Origin: Janthinobacterium silvisoli
Lineage (GTDB): Bacteria > Pseudomonadota > Gammaproteobacteria > Burkholderiales > Burkholderiaceae_D
NCBI RefSeq assembly: GCF_014200725.1
Contig: NZ_JACHCL010000003.1
Span: 186,001-250,000, forward strand
DNA length: 64,000 nt
Direction of reading: 5' to 3'
A program made the position numbers and the translations under genes. Below are positions 8,322-17,504 of this stretch, in pieces. A model generated the notes under the pieces. The model was not told the origin of the DNA, ran no database searches, and saw nothing but the letters and a program-made list of their open reading frames with translations. Each line of letters starts with the position of its first letter. Position 1 is the stretch's first letter.

Positions 8322-9466
8322 GTTTGTCCTCCTAATCCATCGGCCAGGGTGGCCTCATTGCGGCGCACGACGACAGCACGCGTGCGTTTCATCCAGACGA
8401 TAAAGCCGCTGACGGTGACGGTGGCCGTCAGCAGTGTCAGCAAGGCCCACAGAATTTTCAAAGGCAGGCCCGCATAGTCGCCAAAGTGGAAGGGGCCGGA
8501 CAGCAGCAAGGCTTGCATATACCAGGGCATGCCGCGCGCGTCGGCCACCGTGCCATCCTGTGCGTCAACCACCACGATGCTGAACAAACGCTGTTCCAGC
8601 TCGCTGTGGCCGCGCTGCACCACCATGTAATGGCGCTGGGTGGCGTATTCGGTACCGGGATAAAACACATAGGCCAGGTCTTTGCCGGGAGCGCGCTGCC
8701 GTGCCTGGGCAATCGCCTGATCGACGGGCACCATGCTGTGCGGCCTGGCGGCCGGCAGGGTGCGGATGATGTCGGCCAGTTCTGTCTTTTGCCACAGGCC
8801 GATGATCAGCGGCGAAAACGCCAGGAAGGTGCCGGTCAGGCCCACCACCAGCGCCCACACCATGGTAGTGACGGCGAACAGGTTATGCAGATCGGCCTGC
8901 ACGATGCGCGCCTGCCGGCCGAAACGCAAGATACCGAATACCAGCTTGCGCGTCAGCGGCGCATAGATCACGATGCCACTGACGATGCTGAGCACAAAGA
9001 TCAGGCCGACCAGGCCGATGAACAACTGGCCGGGCAAGCCGAGGAACAGGTTGACGTGCAGTTTCAGCAGAAAACCCGTGACCGTTTCGACATTGACGGG
9101 CAGCGCCTGGCGCATGCCATTGTCCATATTGAAGATGATGTTCTTGCCGCCGCGCAGGCTGGCCGAACCGCGCTCGCCCAGATGCATGGCCACCAGCGAC
9201 GGTTCGTCGGGCGGGAAAAACATCGATTGCACGGTATGCTGCGCGTCGCCCTGCACGGCATTGTCAGCCAGTGTTTGCAGACTGGCTTTGGCGGCATTGC
9301 CGACCACGGCAGCCACCGGCCGGTGATCCTGGCCCAGCGCTGCATCGATTTCATCATGGAAGACCAGCAGCAGGCCGGTGATGCACAAAAGCAGCAGATT
9401 GATCGTGCAAATCAGGCTGCTCCAGCGGTGTACGGCATACCAGCCACGTAATACGGGCGCCCTCAT
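8318..9466 (-). CDS. PepSY-associated membrane protein, putative ferrisiderophore reductase
   Basis: The 382-residue inner membrane protein starts with an amphipathic RGWYAVHRWSSLICTINLLLLCITGLLLVFHDEI segment (described here only in part: helix at about 15-36 followed by His-Asp-Glu). It has further helices around 130-165, 190-220 and 335-365. Pairs of His in the first and later helices (HRW, HVNLF, DLHNLF, GPFHFGDYAG) are typical of PepSY_TM proteins, some of which reduce ferric siderophores after import (FoxB and FpvG class). It is the first gene after a Fur box and probably leads the transcript that continues into the sigma factor. Confidence 0.85.
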   Translation of the reverse strand: MRAPVLRGWYAVHRWSSLICTINLLLLCITGLLLVFHDEIDAALGQDHRPVAAVVGNAAKASLQTLADNAVQGDAQHTVQSMFFPPDEPSLVAMHLGERGSASLRGGKNIIFNMDNGMRQALPVNVETVTGFLLKLHVNLFLGLPGQLFIGLVGLIFVLSIVSGIVIYAPLTRKLVFGILRFGRQARIVQADLHNLFAVTTMVWALVVGLTGTFLAFSPLIIGLWQKTELADIIRTLPAARPHSMVPVDQAIAQARQRAPGKDLAYVFYPGTEYATQRHYMVVQRGHSELEQRLFSIVVVDAQDGTVADARGMPWYMQALLLSGPFHFGDYAGLPLKILWALLTLLTATVTVSGFIVWMKRTRAVVVRRNEATLADGLGGQT

Positions 9467-9563
9467 GCGGCGCTCCTGAAAGGAGCCGCACAGGATTGTG
9501 CCATCGTTATTTTCATTTTTATCCCCTGCGCTTCCGCCAGCCGGAGCGATGTGGAAGGGGATT

Positions 9564-9582
9564 ATAAATGAGAATCATTACC
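9564..9582 (-). promoter_or_regulatory. Fur box of the iron-uptake operon
   Basis: ATAAATGAGAATCATTACC at 9564-9582 matches the 19-base Fur consensus GATAATGATAATCATTATC at most positions (14 of the central 17). It sits about 100 bases upstream of the PepSY gene start at 9466, in an AT-rich stretch. Iron-replete repression of the operon is the expected outcome. Binding was not tested. Confidence 0.8.
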
Positions 9583-9636
9583 AATAACAAAAATATTATT
9601 GGTATTCAGGCAAAGATCAAGTTGCGCGATGTATCT

Positions 9637-9879
9637 CTATCTGCGGCTCAAAGGCAGGTACTCTCCGGGCAGATGGGCCACTTCCAGGGCGTCCGCAAAG
9701 GCCAGCAAAAACTTGGCGGCGCCGTGTTCAGAAAGCAACAACGAGGCGCCCTTGTGCCGCAGTATCTGCTGCACTTCCTGCAGATGCGACTGGTATTCCT
9801 GGGACGTACCATATGAGGCCTGGTACATCTCCAGCGCTTCCATCGCCTTGACCGCCAATATGAATTCCGGCTTGTCCAT
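9637..9879 (-). CDS. Small conserved-looking cytoplasmic protein
   Basis: The 80-residue product starts at the ATG at 9877-9879, preceded by a strong GGGAGGAGA seven bases away; the longer frame to 9984 has no such site. The protein is acidic and helical (FILAVKAMEALEMYQASYG, EYQSHLQEVQQILRHKG) with no signal peptide or membrane helix. I do not recognise a family. It lies between the Fur-regulated promoter region and the GNAT gene, oriented with the latter. Its 3' end is close to the Fur box, and it may be independent of iron control. Confidence 0.65.
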   Translation of the reverse strand: MDKPEFILAVKAMEALEMYQASYGTSQEYQSHLQEVQQILRHKGASLLLSEHGAAKFLLAFADALEVAHLPGEYLPLSRR

Positions 9880-9931
9880 GATGTCTCCTCCCATTGCGTG
9901 GAAAAGTCCATCATACGCCGCATTGCATGTT

Positions 9932-10399
9932 TTACAGCGCCAGCTTGTAGCCTTCATGACTGGCCACAAAGCCCAGCCGCTCATAAAAGCGGTGCGCGTC
10001 GGGGCGGCCCTTGTCGGTGGTCAGTTGTACCAGGTGGCAGCCGTGCGCGCGGCATAAGGCAATCGCCCACTCGAACATGTGCTGGCCCAGGCCCGCACTG
10101 CGGTGCGTGGCGGCGATGCGCACGGCTTCGATCTGGCCGCGCCAGGCGCCACGGCGGGCGATGCCGGGGATGAAGGATAATTGCAAGGTGCCGACGACGA
10201 TGCCGTTGTCGACGGCGACCACCAATTGCTGGTTGGCGTCTGCGGCGATAGCCTTGAAGGCGTCGATATAGCAGGCGGCTGGCGGCGAGCCGGCCGGGGT
10301 GAGGGTTTCGCGCTGGGCGCCCAGCGGGTCGTCTGCCAGCAAGCCGATGATGGCGGCCAGGTCGCTGGCCTGGGCAGTGCGGAAAATGATGTGGTCCAT
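9932..10399 (-). CDS. GNAT-family N-acetyltransferase
   Basis: The 155-residue protein shows the GNAT fold. The N-terminal IIFRTAQASDLAAI opens strand 1. Motif A is IEAVRIAATHRSAGLGQHMFEWAI, given here by its core Arg-Ser-Ala-Gly-Leu-Gly-Gln acetyl-CoA loop. The C-terminal DAHRFYERLGFVASHEGYKL is motif B. GGAGCGACC precedes the ATG at 10399. The substrate is unknown; the DHIIFR opening and short size fit small-molecule or amino-acid acetyltransferases. Confidence 0.88.
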   Translation of the reverse strand: MDHIIFRTAQASDLAAIIGLLADDPLGAQRETLTPAGSPPAACYIDAFKAIAADANQQLVVAVDNGIVVGTLQLSFIPGIARRGAWRGQIEAVRIAATHRSAGLGQHMFEWAIALCRAHGCHLVQLTTDKGRPDAHRFYERLGFVASHEGYKLAL

Positions 10400-10510
10400 G
10401 GTCGCTCCGGCAAAGACACGATTGTACGGTCTGCATGGATCAAGCGCCTGCCGTGTCTGCGCTGAAGTCCGGTACCATGCCTGCTTTGCATCACAAATAT
10501 GGAGTCAATC

Positions 10511-11494
10511 ATGCCCCGTTCCCGCTACGCCCTGCGCTGGCTGCGCGCCGCCGCGCTGGCCTTGCCGCTGGTCGGCCTCACTGCCTGCGCCAGCCAGCCC
10601 GCCCACGAGACCCTGTTCCTGGCCACCACCTTGACGGCGCCGCACTCCTTCACAAAAGGTATCGAAGGTCCGGCCGTCGATGCGGACGGCAATGTCTACG
10701 CCGTCAATTTCGCGCGCCAGCAAACCATAGGCAAAGTCAGCCCCGACGGCAAAGGCGAAGTGTGGCTGACGCTTCCCGGCACCAGCATCGCCAATGGCAT
10801 CCGCTTCGGCAGCGATGGCCAGATGTATTTGGCCGATTATGTCGAACACACGATTTATAAAGTCGACCCGGCCACGCGCGCGCTGTCCATCCACGCGCGC
10901 GAACCGCGCATGTCGCAACCGAACGATATCGCCATCACCGCTGGCGACGTGCTGTATGCCAGCGATCCGAACTGGAAAGACAACACGGGCCGCGTGTGGC
11001 GCATCGATCCCGATGGCACGGTGACATTGGCGCTGGATGCCATGGGCACGGCCAATGGCATCGAAGTCAGCCCCGATGGCAAGACCCTGTACGTGAATGA
11101 AAGCGTGCAGCGCAATCTGTGGGCCTACACTATCGCCGCCGATGGCAGCCTGGCGAACAAGCGCCTGCTGATCAAGTTCGACGATTTCGGCATGGATGGC
11201 ATGCGCGTGGACGTGGACGGCAACCTGTACGTGACGCGCTACGGCAAGGGCACGGTGGTCAAACTGTCTCCCGCAGGCAAGGTACTGCAAGAGATCACTG
11301 TGCCGGGCGCGAAACCCAGCAACATCGCCTTCGGTGGCCCCGATGGGCGCACAGCCTATGTGACGGAAGTGGTGCAAGGCCGGCTGCTGCAATTTCGTGT
11401 GGACCGGCCCGGCCTGGAGTGGGAACGGGGGCAGCAGCGCAAGGTGAATGCCGCTGCCGCCAGCGCTGCACCCGCCAAGATTAGCGGGGAATGA
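10511..11494 (+). CDS. SMP-30/gluconolactonase-like lipoprotein
   Basis: The 327-residue product begins at ATG 10511, six bases after GGAG; an earlier ATG at 10499 precedes that site and is rejected. A lipoprotein signal ends in the lipobox LTAC (Cys near residue 26), so the protein is envelope-anchored. The rest is a beta-propeller of SMP-30/NHL type with repeated DGNVYAVNF, DGQMYLADY, DGKTLYVNES and DGNLYVTRYG blades. Typical ligands are Asn and Glu metal sites around IEGPAVD and NGIEVSPDG. The family includes gluconolactonases, lactonases and paraoxonase-like enzymes. The gene overlaps the convergent SDR gene end by 14 bases. Confidence 0.85.
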   Translation: MPRSRYALRWLRAAALALPLVGLTACASQPAHETLFLATTLTAPHSFTKGIEGPAVDADGNVYAVNFARQQTIGKVSPDGKGEVWLTLPGTSIANGIRFGSDGQMYLADYVEHTIYKVDPATRALSIHAREPRMSQPNDIAITAGDVLYASDPNWKDNTGRVWRIDPDGTVTLALDAMGTANGIEVSPDGKTLYVNESVQRNLWAYTIAADGSLANKRLLIKFDDFGMDGMRVDVDGNLYVTRYGKGTVVKLSPAGKVLQEITVPGAKPSNIAFGGPDGRTAYVTEVVQGRLLQFRVDRPGLEWERGQQRKVNAAAASAAPAKISGE

Positions 11495-12542
11495 CGCGTT
11501 CTTCCTTCAAGCGTTCGAACAGGGCGAAGAAGGAGTCCGGCGTATCCTGGTAATCGAGGAACCCCGCCTTGCGGCTCTTGCCCATGTCGGTCATGGTTTC
11601 CATTGGCCGGCCAAGATCCGCATCCGTATGCCACCAGGAAGCGAGGCGGCCGATATCGGCTTCCACCAGCTGATGTTCGGCGGCGATGGCCCGCCATAAA
11701 GCGGGCGCGTCGTCCATGCGCGCGGCCAGCGGCGCCATGATCTCTGGCAAGGGCGCAGCCTCGATACCAAAGTAGGCGGCCAGGCGCGGCCACAGCCACT
11801 TCCAGCGGAACACGTCGCCATTGACGATATTGAAGTCGGCATTGCGCGCCGATTCGCTGCCCGCTGCCCAGGCCAACTGGCGGGCAATCTGGCCCGCGTC
11901 CGTCATGTCGGACAAGCCATGCCACTGCGCCGCTGAACCGGGGAAGATGAATGGCTGGCCACTGGCCTTGCACAGGGTCGCGTACACGGCCAGGGTCAAG
12001 CCCATGTTCATGGCGTTACCGAGCGCGTAGCCGATGATGGTGTGCGGGCGGTGCACGCTCCACGTAAAGCCATGGCGCGCGGCCGCTTCAAACAAACGGT
12101 CTTCCTGCTCGTAGTAGAAATTGTCGACCGGCTGGCGCCCCTGCTCTTCGCGAAATGGCGTGACGGGCACGGCCCCCTGGGCATAGGCCTCGAATGGGCC
12201 CAGATAATGCTTCATGCCTGTCACCAGCGCCGCGTGGCGCAAGTACCCCGATGGTCCCAGCGCGGCCAGCACATTGGCCACCATGGCGCCGTTGACGCGG
12301 ATATTTTCCTGCTCGTTTTCCTGGCGCGCCCAGGCCGTGAAAAACACGTGGCTCACTTCCATGCCGGCCAGCGCGGCGGCGACTGCCGGACCATCCGTCA
12401 CGTCCAGGGTCAAGGCCTGGCAGCCTTGCGGTACGGGTGTGCGGCCGCGCGACACGCCCGTCACTTGCCAGCCTTGCGCCAGCAGATGGATGGCCAGCTC
12501 GCGGCCGATAACGCCGCTGGCGCCGATGATTAATGCTTTCAT
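11481..12542 (-). CDS. PRISE-type SDR enone reductase-like protein
   Basis: The 353-residue protein starts at ATG 12542 and has an N-terminal NAD(P) fold with GASGVIG. The NFYYEQED motif near the centre and the following FTWSVHRPHTIIGYA are hallmarks of the PRISE group (progesterone 5-beta-reductase/iridoid synthase-like SDRs), which reduce activated enones with NADPH. Bacterial members are usually annotated only as NAD-dependent epimerase/dehydratase. A LysR regulator is transcribed divergently from the 101-base gap, which suggests substrate-induced control. Confidence 0.82.
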   Translation of the reverse strand: MKALIIGASGVIGRELAIHLLAQGWQVTGVSRGRTPVPQGCQALTLDVTDGPAVAAALAGMEVSHVFFTAWARQENEQENIRVNGAMVANVLAALGPSGYLRHAALVTGMKHYLGPFEAYAQGAVPVTPFREEQGRQPVDNFYYEQEDRLFEAAARHGFTWSVHRPHTIIGYALGNAMNMGLTLAVYATLCKASGQPFIFPGSAAQWHGLSDMTDAGQIARQLAWAAGSESARNADFNIVNGDVFRWKWLWPRLAAYFGIEAAPLPEIMAPLAARMDDAPALWRAIAAEHQLVEADIGRLASWWHTDADLGRPMETMTDMGKSRKAGFLDYQDTPDSFFALFERLKEERVIPR

Positions 12543-12643
12543 GAGAATGCCTGTTCTGTTGAGAGAGTAGACCATGATAGATGCGATTTAAATTCTTATC
12601 TGCGATACTATTTCACTCCATTCGTGAATAAAATTCTGCAATC

Positions 12644-13549
12644 ATGTTTTCATCCGACCACCTGAAAGGCATCACGCCCTTCCTGTACACCGCAGACCTG
12701 GGCAGCTTTACCAGGGCGGCGGAACATCTGCACCTCAGCAGTTCCGCCGTCAGCAAGAGCGTGGCGCGGCTGGAGGAAAGGCTGGGCGTGATGCTGTTCG
12801 AGCGCAGCACGCGCCGCCTGGCGCTGAGCGATGCGGGCCGCGCGTATTACGCGACGTGCAAGCGCGTGCTGCAGGAATTGATGGATGCCGAAAACGTGCT
12901 GGCCGAACAGGCGAGCGACCTGGCGGGCAAGGTGCGCATCGCCGTACCCGCTTCCTATGGGCGCCTGCGCGTGATGCCGGCCCTGCTGCAATTGTGCGGG
13001 CAGTACCCGAAGCTGCAGCCCAGCATCGCCTTCAGCGATCGCTTCGTCGACCTGTTCGAAGAGCGCGTCGATATCGCGGTACGCATCGGCATGCCGTCGA
13101 ACTGGCCCGCCGCGCTGGGCCAGATGCACCTGGGCGACGAGCACCTGATCTTTTGCGCAGCCCCGACCTATCTGGCGCGGCGCGGCACGCCGCACACTAT
13201 CGCCGACCTGGAACAGCACGACTGCATCGCCTACGGCCGCAGCGACGGCACGCCGATGACATGGCTGTTCGCCGCCAGCGACGGCCAGGTCGAACGCCGC
13301 GACGTCACACCGCGCATGACCGTGGGCGACGCCGAAGCCCGCACGGCCGCCGTACTGGCCGGCCTGGGCGTGGCCCAGCTGGCGACCTGGCTGGTGCAAG
13401 AACATCTGGCCTCGGGCGCCATCGTCGAAGTGCTGCCCAGCTACGCCACGCCGGGCCTGCCGCTGTACCTGGCCTGGCCGCTGGCGCGCCAGCTGACGCC
13501 CAAGACCGGCATATTGCTGCAGGAATTGCGGCAGCGGCTGACGATTTAA
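12644..13549 (+). CDS. LysR-family regulator, divergent from the SDR gene
   Basis: The 301-residue protein has an N-terminal winged helix (FLYTADLGSFTRAAEHLHLS, SSAVSKSVARLEERLG) and a LysR substrate-binding domain with SIAFSDRFVDLFEERVDIAVRIG-type sequence. The SxxxVDxxxxRxDxAIR-like segment places it in the CrgA/AaeR-like subgroup. The gap with the reductase gene contains AT-rich dyads such as ATGCGATTTAAATTC, but I cannot define one LysR box. It probably controls the divergent reductase and itself. Confidence 0.88.
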   Translation: MFSSDHLKGITPFLYTADLGSFTRAAEHLHLSSSAVSKSVARLEERLGVMLFERSTRRLALSDAGRAYYATCKRVLQELMDAENVLAEQASDLAGKVRIAVPASYGRLRVMPALLQLCGQYPKLQPSIAFSDRFVDLFEERVDIAVRIGMPSNWPAALGQMHLGDEHLIFCAAPTYLARRGTPHTIADLEQHDCIAYGRSDGTPMTWLFAASDGQVERRDVTPRMTVGDAEARTAAVLAGLGVAQLATWLVQEHLASGAIVEVLPSYATPGLPLYLAWPLARQLTPKTGILLQELRQRLTI

Positions 13550-13627
13550 AATAGTCCATTATTTGCTTGACCCTCACGCAACGTCAGACTCCATGCTGTC
13601 TGTACGCCCACAGAAAAGGAGTATTCC

Positions 13628-14668
13628 ATGCTGTTGAAAATCGGTGAACTGGCCAGACGCACGGGTTTGACCGTGCGCACCCTGCACCACTACGACAGCA
13701 TCGGGCTGCTCTCGCCTTCGGGGCGCACGCAGGCTGGCTACCGGCTGTACCAGCACAGCGACATGGCCCGGCTGCACCGGATCATGGCACTGCGCAGGTT
13801 TGGCCTGTCGCTGGCCGAAATAGCAACTTCACTGGCCGGTCCGGACCTGCCGCTGGCGTCTATCGTGGCGAAACAGATCGCCGCACTCGATAGCCAGATC
13901 GCGCAAGCCGATACCTTGCGCGGCCGTTTGCAAATGCTGCAGCAGCAGCTGGTGCAGGGGCAGGAGCCGGAACTGGCCGAATGGCTGACCACGATGGAGC
14001 TGATGACCATGTACGACAATTATTTTTCACGCGAAGAACTGCAACAGATACCCATGCTGACCGATGCGAAGGTGGAACAGGAATGGAAGGCGCTGGTGGC
14101 CCGCGTGCGCGCCGTCCAGGCAAAAGGCGCCACGCCAGACGATGCCACCGCGCAAGCGCTGGCCACGCAATGGATGGTCAAGATAGTGCACGACACCAAC
14201 GCCCACGCCGGCCTGTTTGCGCGCCTGAACACCATGCATGAAACGGAGACGGCGCTGCAGGTCTCAACCGGCATCGATAACGCGCTGATGCAATTCATTA
14301 TCCAGTGCTTCAATGCCTCGCGCGTGGCGCTCTACCGCCCTTTCCTCGACGATGCCGAATTTATGTTCCTGAAAGCAAACTATGGCAAGCGCGCTTCCGA
14401 ATGGCTGCCCCTGTTTGCCGCCATCCGCACCGCCATGGATGCCAATGCCGCTCCCACCGACCCCATGGTGCTGGAATTGGCCAGACAATGGCTGGACCTG
14501 TTCCAGTCGTATGCAGGCCGTGATCCTGCCACACATAGAAAATTGCGCACGGCGCACCAGCAGGAGCCGCGTTTGATGGATGGCAGTTTCGTGACACCGG
14601 CCATGCTGCAATTCCTGGCGCCGGCAATGGGCGTGCTGGCGCAGCAAGGGGGAGCGTGCGAGTCGTGA
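13628..14668 (+). CDS. MerR-family regulator with TipAS-like domain
   Basis: The 346-residue protein starts at ATG 13628 after AAAAGGAG. Residues 1-70 form a MerR winged helix (KIGELARRTGLTVRTLHHYD, GYRLYQHSDMARL). A dimerisation coiled coil follows (about 80-120). The C-terminal half contains a TipAS-type helical domain (about 200-335). TipA-class regulators bind hydrophobic peptides or drugs through this domain and activate efflux or stress genes. The domain match is by overall pattern only. No typical target is adjacent; the next gene encodes an exported protein. Confidence 0.8.
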   Translation: MLLKIGELARRTGLTVRTLHHYDSIGLLSPSGRTQAGYRLYQHSDMARLHRIMALRRFGLSLAEIATSLAGPDLPLASIVAKQIAALDSQIAQADTLRGRLQMLQQQLVQGQEPELAEWLTTMELMTMYDNYFSREELQQIPMLTDAKVEQEWKALVARVRAVQAKGATPDDATAQALATQWMVKIVHDTNAHAGLFARLNTMHETETALQVSTGIDNALMQFIIQCFNASRVALYRPFLDDAEFMFLKANYGKRASEWLPLFAAIRTAMDANAAPTDPMVLELARQWLDLFQSYAGRDPATHRKLRTAHQQEPRLMDGSFVTPAMLQFLAPAMGVLAQQGGACES

Positions 14669-14729
14669 GTGCTCATGGTGAATGCAGCATGTAAAATCGG
14701 CCATCATTCAACATAGCAAGGAAATACCG

Positions 14730-15806
14730 ATGCGCCGTCTCTTGTTTGCCCTACTCTGCCTGCCCTTTCTCCCCATGATAGGGCAGGCAGCCACCACACC
14801 CGACAATGGCGACCTGGCCGGTGTCTGGAAAGGCAAGCTGGGCAATGCCGAGATCACCACCTGTTTCAATTTTCCCAGCACCTACGACAACAAGGGCAAC
14901 TATTACTACACGCGCCACAAGACATCGATCAACCTGAACCAGCCAGAAGGCAAGCAGCAATGGGTGGAAACCCTGGACGCTGAAAATCCCACCGGCCGCT
15001 GGGAATTGGGCAAGCCGCAGGATGGCAATCTGAGCGGCACCTGGCATCACCCATCGAATGGCAAGAGCTTGCCGATTTCCCTGATACTGGTGCGCCCGCC
15101 AGCCGGCAAGGAAGAGCCCTGCTCCAGCACCGCCTACAACCTGGCGCTGGAAGATTTTCCTGCACTGGTCACCAGCCGGCCCATGTATCTGAACAATCGG
15201 AAAGACGTGTCCTTCCGCAGCCTGCGCATCGCCGACTCGATCACCGTCGAGCTGACGGGGCCGGGCAAAGGCGTTGCCGCCATCAACAGGCAGCTGCGCA
15301 CCGAGCTGCCGCAGAACAAGCACGACCTGGCCGACTATTTCGAGCGGCGCCGCAATTTCCTGGGCACTTATGGCGTCGCGATGGACGATGAAGTGCACGC
15401 CGAACCCACGTTCTGGTCGGCGCGCTATGTGACGATCAATTTCTACCGCTGGGCGGCAGGCATGGGCCGCAACGGCATCAGCATGCGTTTTCGTACCTGG
15501 GATTTGCAGAGCGGCAAGGAAATCGATGTGTGGCGCTGGTTCGGCAGCAAATCCGAGGAAGGCAGCTACGACATGAGCGCCCTGCCTCTCAGCTTGCGCC
15601 AGAGCCTGTTCAAGGGCGTAACCATCAGCGACGATTGCAAGACCGATTACATGGGACGCGGCCTGTACCACCTGAGCCTGACGGATACGGGCGTGAAATT
15701 CTGGGAAGAAGCGTATGGCAGCGGTTGCGAGCAGGAGTTCAGCTTGCCTTATGCCAAGATCGCACCATTCCTGACGCAAGAAGGCAAGGCGGCCCTACTG
15801 CCTTAA
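14730..15806 (+). CDS. Exported protein of unknown function
   Basis: The 358-residue product starts at ATG 14730, preceded by AAGGAAA, and has a signal peptide (1-19, LLFALLCLPFLPMIGQA). The mature part shows two portions. Residues to about 145 contain a lipocalin- or DUF-like beta segment (GVWKGKLGNAEITTCFNF, GTWHHPSNGK). A later portion has VTINFYRWAAGMGRNGISMRFRTWDL and GKEIDVWRWF, which recalls the RsiV/DUF3298 fold of secreted lysozyme-binding proteins. The RsiV resemblance is weak and unproved. It ends five bases before the convergent DadA gene. Confidence 0.7.
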   Translation: MRRLLFALLCLPFLPMIGQAATTPDNGDLAGVWKGKLGNAEITTCFNFPSTYDNKGNYYYTRHKTSINLNQPEGKQQWVETLDAENPTGRWELGKPQDGNLSGTWHHPSNGKSLPISLILVRPPAGKEEPCSSTAYNLALEDFPALVTSRPMYLNNRKDVSFRSLRIADSITVELTGPGKGVAAINRQLRTELPQNKHDLADYFERRRNFLGTYGVAMDDEVHAEPTFWSARYVTINFYRWAAGMGRNGISMRFRTWDLQSGKEIDVWRWFGSKSEEGSYDMSALPLSLRQSLFKGVTISDDCKTDYMGRGLYHLSLTDTGVKFWEEAYGSGCEQEFSLPYAKIAPFLTQEGKAALLP

Positions 15807-15811
15807 ACAGC

Positions 15812-17020
15812 TCAGTCCAGCGACGCCGCCACCTGCGCCGCCACCGTTTCGGCGGTGGCGGCTGCCAGGGTCCAGCCCAGGTGGCCGTGGCCCGTGTTGT
15901 AGAACACGCCCGGCGCCTTGCCCCGTCCCACTTTCGGCAACATGTCGGGCAGCATGGGGCGCAGGCCGGCCCAGGGCACGACCTTGCGCGTGCTGACGTT
16001 GGGGAAACATTGCTCTACCCATTGCAGCAGCGGGCGGATGCGGTCGGCGCGGATGTCGCGGTTGCTTCCATTAAATTCTGCCGTGCCGGCCACGCGCAAG
16101 CGGTCTTGCCCCAGGCGGCTGCTGACCAGCTTGGTCGCATCATCGAGCAGGCTGACGATGGGCGCGGCCGCCTGGCTGGCTTCGTCATCCAGCTGCACGG
16201 TAATGGAATAGCCTTTCACCGGATACACATTCACATGGTCGCCCAGCATGGCCGCCAGCTTGCGGCTGGCCGTGCCGGCAGAGATGACGACGGCGTCGAA
16301 CACGCTGTAATCCTGATTGGTAGTGATGCCGATACGATTGTTTTCACTGGCCACCGCCGTCACCGTGGTGCCGTAACGGCAGCGCACACCAAGCCGCAGG
16401 CAGGCGGCGGCCAGGCCGCTGGTAAATTTGTGGATGTCGCCGGTGGAATCGCTTTCCGTGAAATAGCCACCGTAAAAATTGCCCATCAAGGCCGGCTCGA
16501 TGGTGCGCATTTCTTGTGGAGTGACGGGGCGGCGCAGCAAGCCGCCCTGGGATAGCAGACGCGACACGCGGGCTGCCCGCTCGAAACCGGCCCGGTCGCG
16601 GTAGATATGCAGGATGCCGGCCTGGCGATGATCAAAATCAATACCCTCTTCTGCCGCCCAGGAAAACAGATGCTTGCGCGCCGCAATCGCCATGCGCACG
16701 GTGGCCACCGTATTGTCTTCATACGACGGCATGGCGGCCAGGAATTCGGCGAACCAGCTCAGCTTGTGCCAGCCTGGGCGAGGGTTGAGCAGCAGGGGCG
16801 CGTCGCGGGTCAGCATCCATTTCAGGGCGTTGACGATGGTGGCCTTGTGGTTCCACACCTCGGCATGCGAGGCAGACAATTGCCCGCCATTCGCGAACGA
16901 AGTTTCCATCGCGGCATAGCGGTGCCGCTCGATCAGGGTCACGTGCACGCCCCGTTTGGCCAAGGCATATGCCGTGGTCACGCCCGTGATGCCACCGCCG
17001 ATCACCGCCACCCTGCTCAT
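15812..17020 (-). CDS. D-amino-acid dehydrogenase (DadA-like) FAD oxidoreductase
   Basis: The 402-residue protein begins with the Rossmann motif AVIGGGITGVTTAYALAKRG, binding FAD at GGGITG. It carries family features SFANGGQLSASHAEVW, YPVKGYSITV and the C-terminal GHGHLGWTLA. These match the small subunit of D-amino-acid dehydrogenase, which oxidises D-amino acids at the membrane. It starts 10 bases after the HxlR gene stop and shares its strand, preceded by GAGGACC, so the two form an operon. There is no alanine racemase next to it, so the substrate may not be D-alanine. Confidence 0.88.
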   Translation of the reverse strand: MSRVAVIGGGITGVTTAYALAKRGVHVTLIERHRYAAMETSFANGGQLSASHAEVWNHKATIVNALKWMLTRDAPLLLNPRPGWHKLSWFAEFLAAMPSYEDNTVATVRMAIAARKHLFSWAAEEGIDFDHRQAGILHIYRDRAGFERAARVSRLLSQGGLLRRPVTPQEMRTIEPALMGNFYGGYFTESDSTGDIHKFTSGLAAACLRLGVRCRYGTTVTAVASENNRIGITTNQDYSVFDAVVISAGTASRKLAAMLGDHVNVYPVKGYSITVQLDDEASQAAAPIVSLLDDATKLVSSRLGQDRLRVAGTAEFNGSNRDIRADRIRPLLQWVEQCFPNVSTRKVVPWAGLRPMLPDMLPKVGRGKAPGVFYNTGHGHLGWTLAAATAETVAAQVAASLD

Positions 17021-17030
17021 GGCCTGGTCC

Positions 17031-17480
17031 TCATGGTTTCACCTTGTGCACGAAGGTATCGCCCGCCTGCAGCACGCGGCCGTCTGGCGAGAGCACCTGC
17101 AGTGCGCGCACGGGCGTGCCTGAATTGCGCTCCAGCAAGGTCGAATGCATTTCACCCGCCTCGAACAGCTGTGCCTCGCTCCACTGGCGCAGCCCCACCA
17201 CGATGGGAAACAGGCCCAGGCCTTTTTCAGTGAGCACATATTCCTGATAGGCCGTGCCATCGGAAGCCGGTGCACTGCTAAAGATACCCTCTTCCACCAG
17301 GGTATGCAGGCGGTCGGCCAGGATGTTGCGGGCCACGCCCAGGCTCTTCTGGAATTCGCCGAAACGGCGCATGCCATCGAAAGCATCTCGCACGATCAGC
17401 AAGGACCAGCGGTCGCCGATCACGTCGAGCGCGCGCGCCACGGGACAGGGATCGGTTTTCAGACTCTTGCGCTTGGCCAC
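17031..17480 (-). CDS. HxlR-family transcriptional regulator
   Basis: The 149-residue protein has the HxlR winged helix: CPVARALDVIGDRWSLLIVRDAF, RRFGEFQKSLGVARNILADRL and YVLTEKG, quoted here only in pieces. I place the start at a GTG (17478-17480) because AAAGGAG lies six bases upstream. The longer frame from an ATG at 17534 would run through the operator repeats. The gene is divergent from an MFS exporter and in one operon with the DadA-like gene. HxlR regulators usually respond to electrophiles or drugs and repress neighbours. Confidence 0.85.
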   Translation of the reverse strand: MAKRKSLKTDPCPVARALDVIGDRWSLLIVRDAFDGMRRFGEFQKSLGVARNILADRLHTLVEEGIFSSAPASDGTAYQEYVLTEKGLGLFPIVVGLRQWSEAQLFEAGEMHSTLLERNSGTPVRALQVLSPDGRVLQAGDTFVHKVKP

Positions 17481-17504
17481 AACATTCTCCTTTGCTTGTG
17501 GTTG

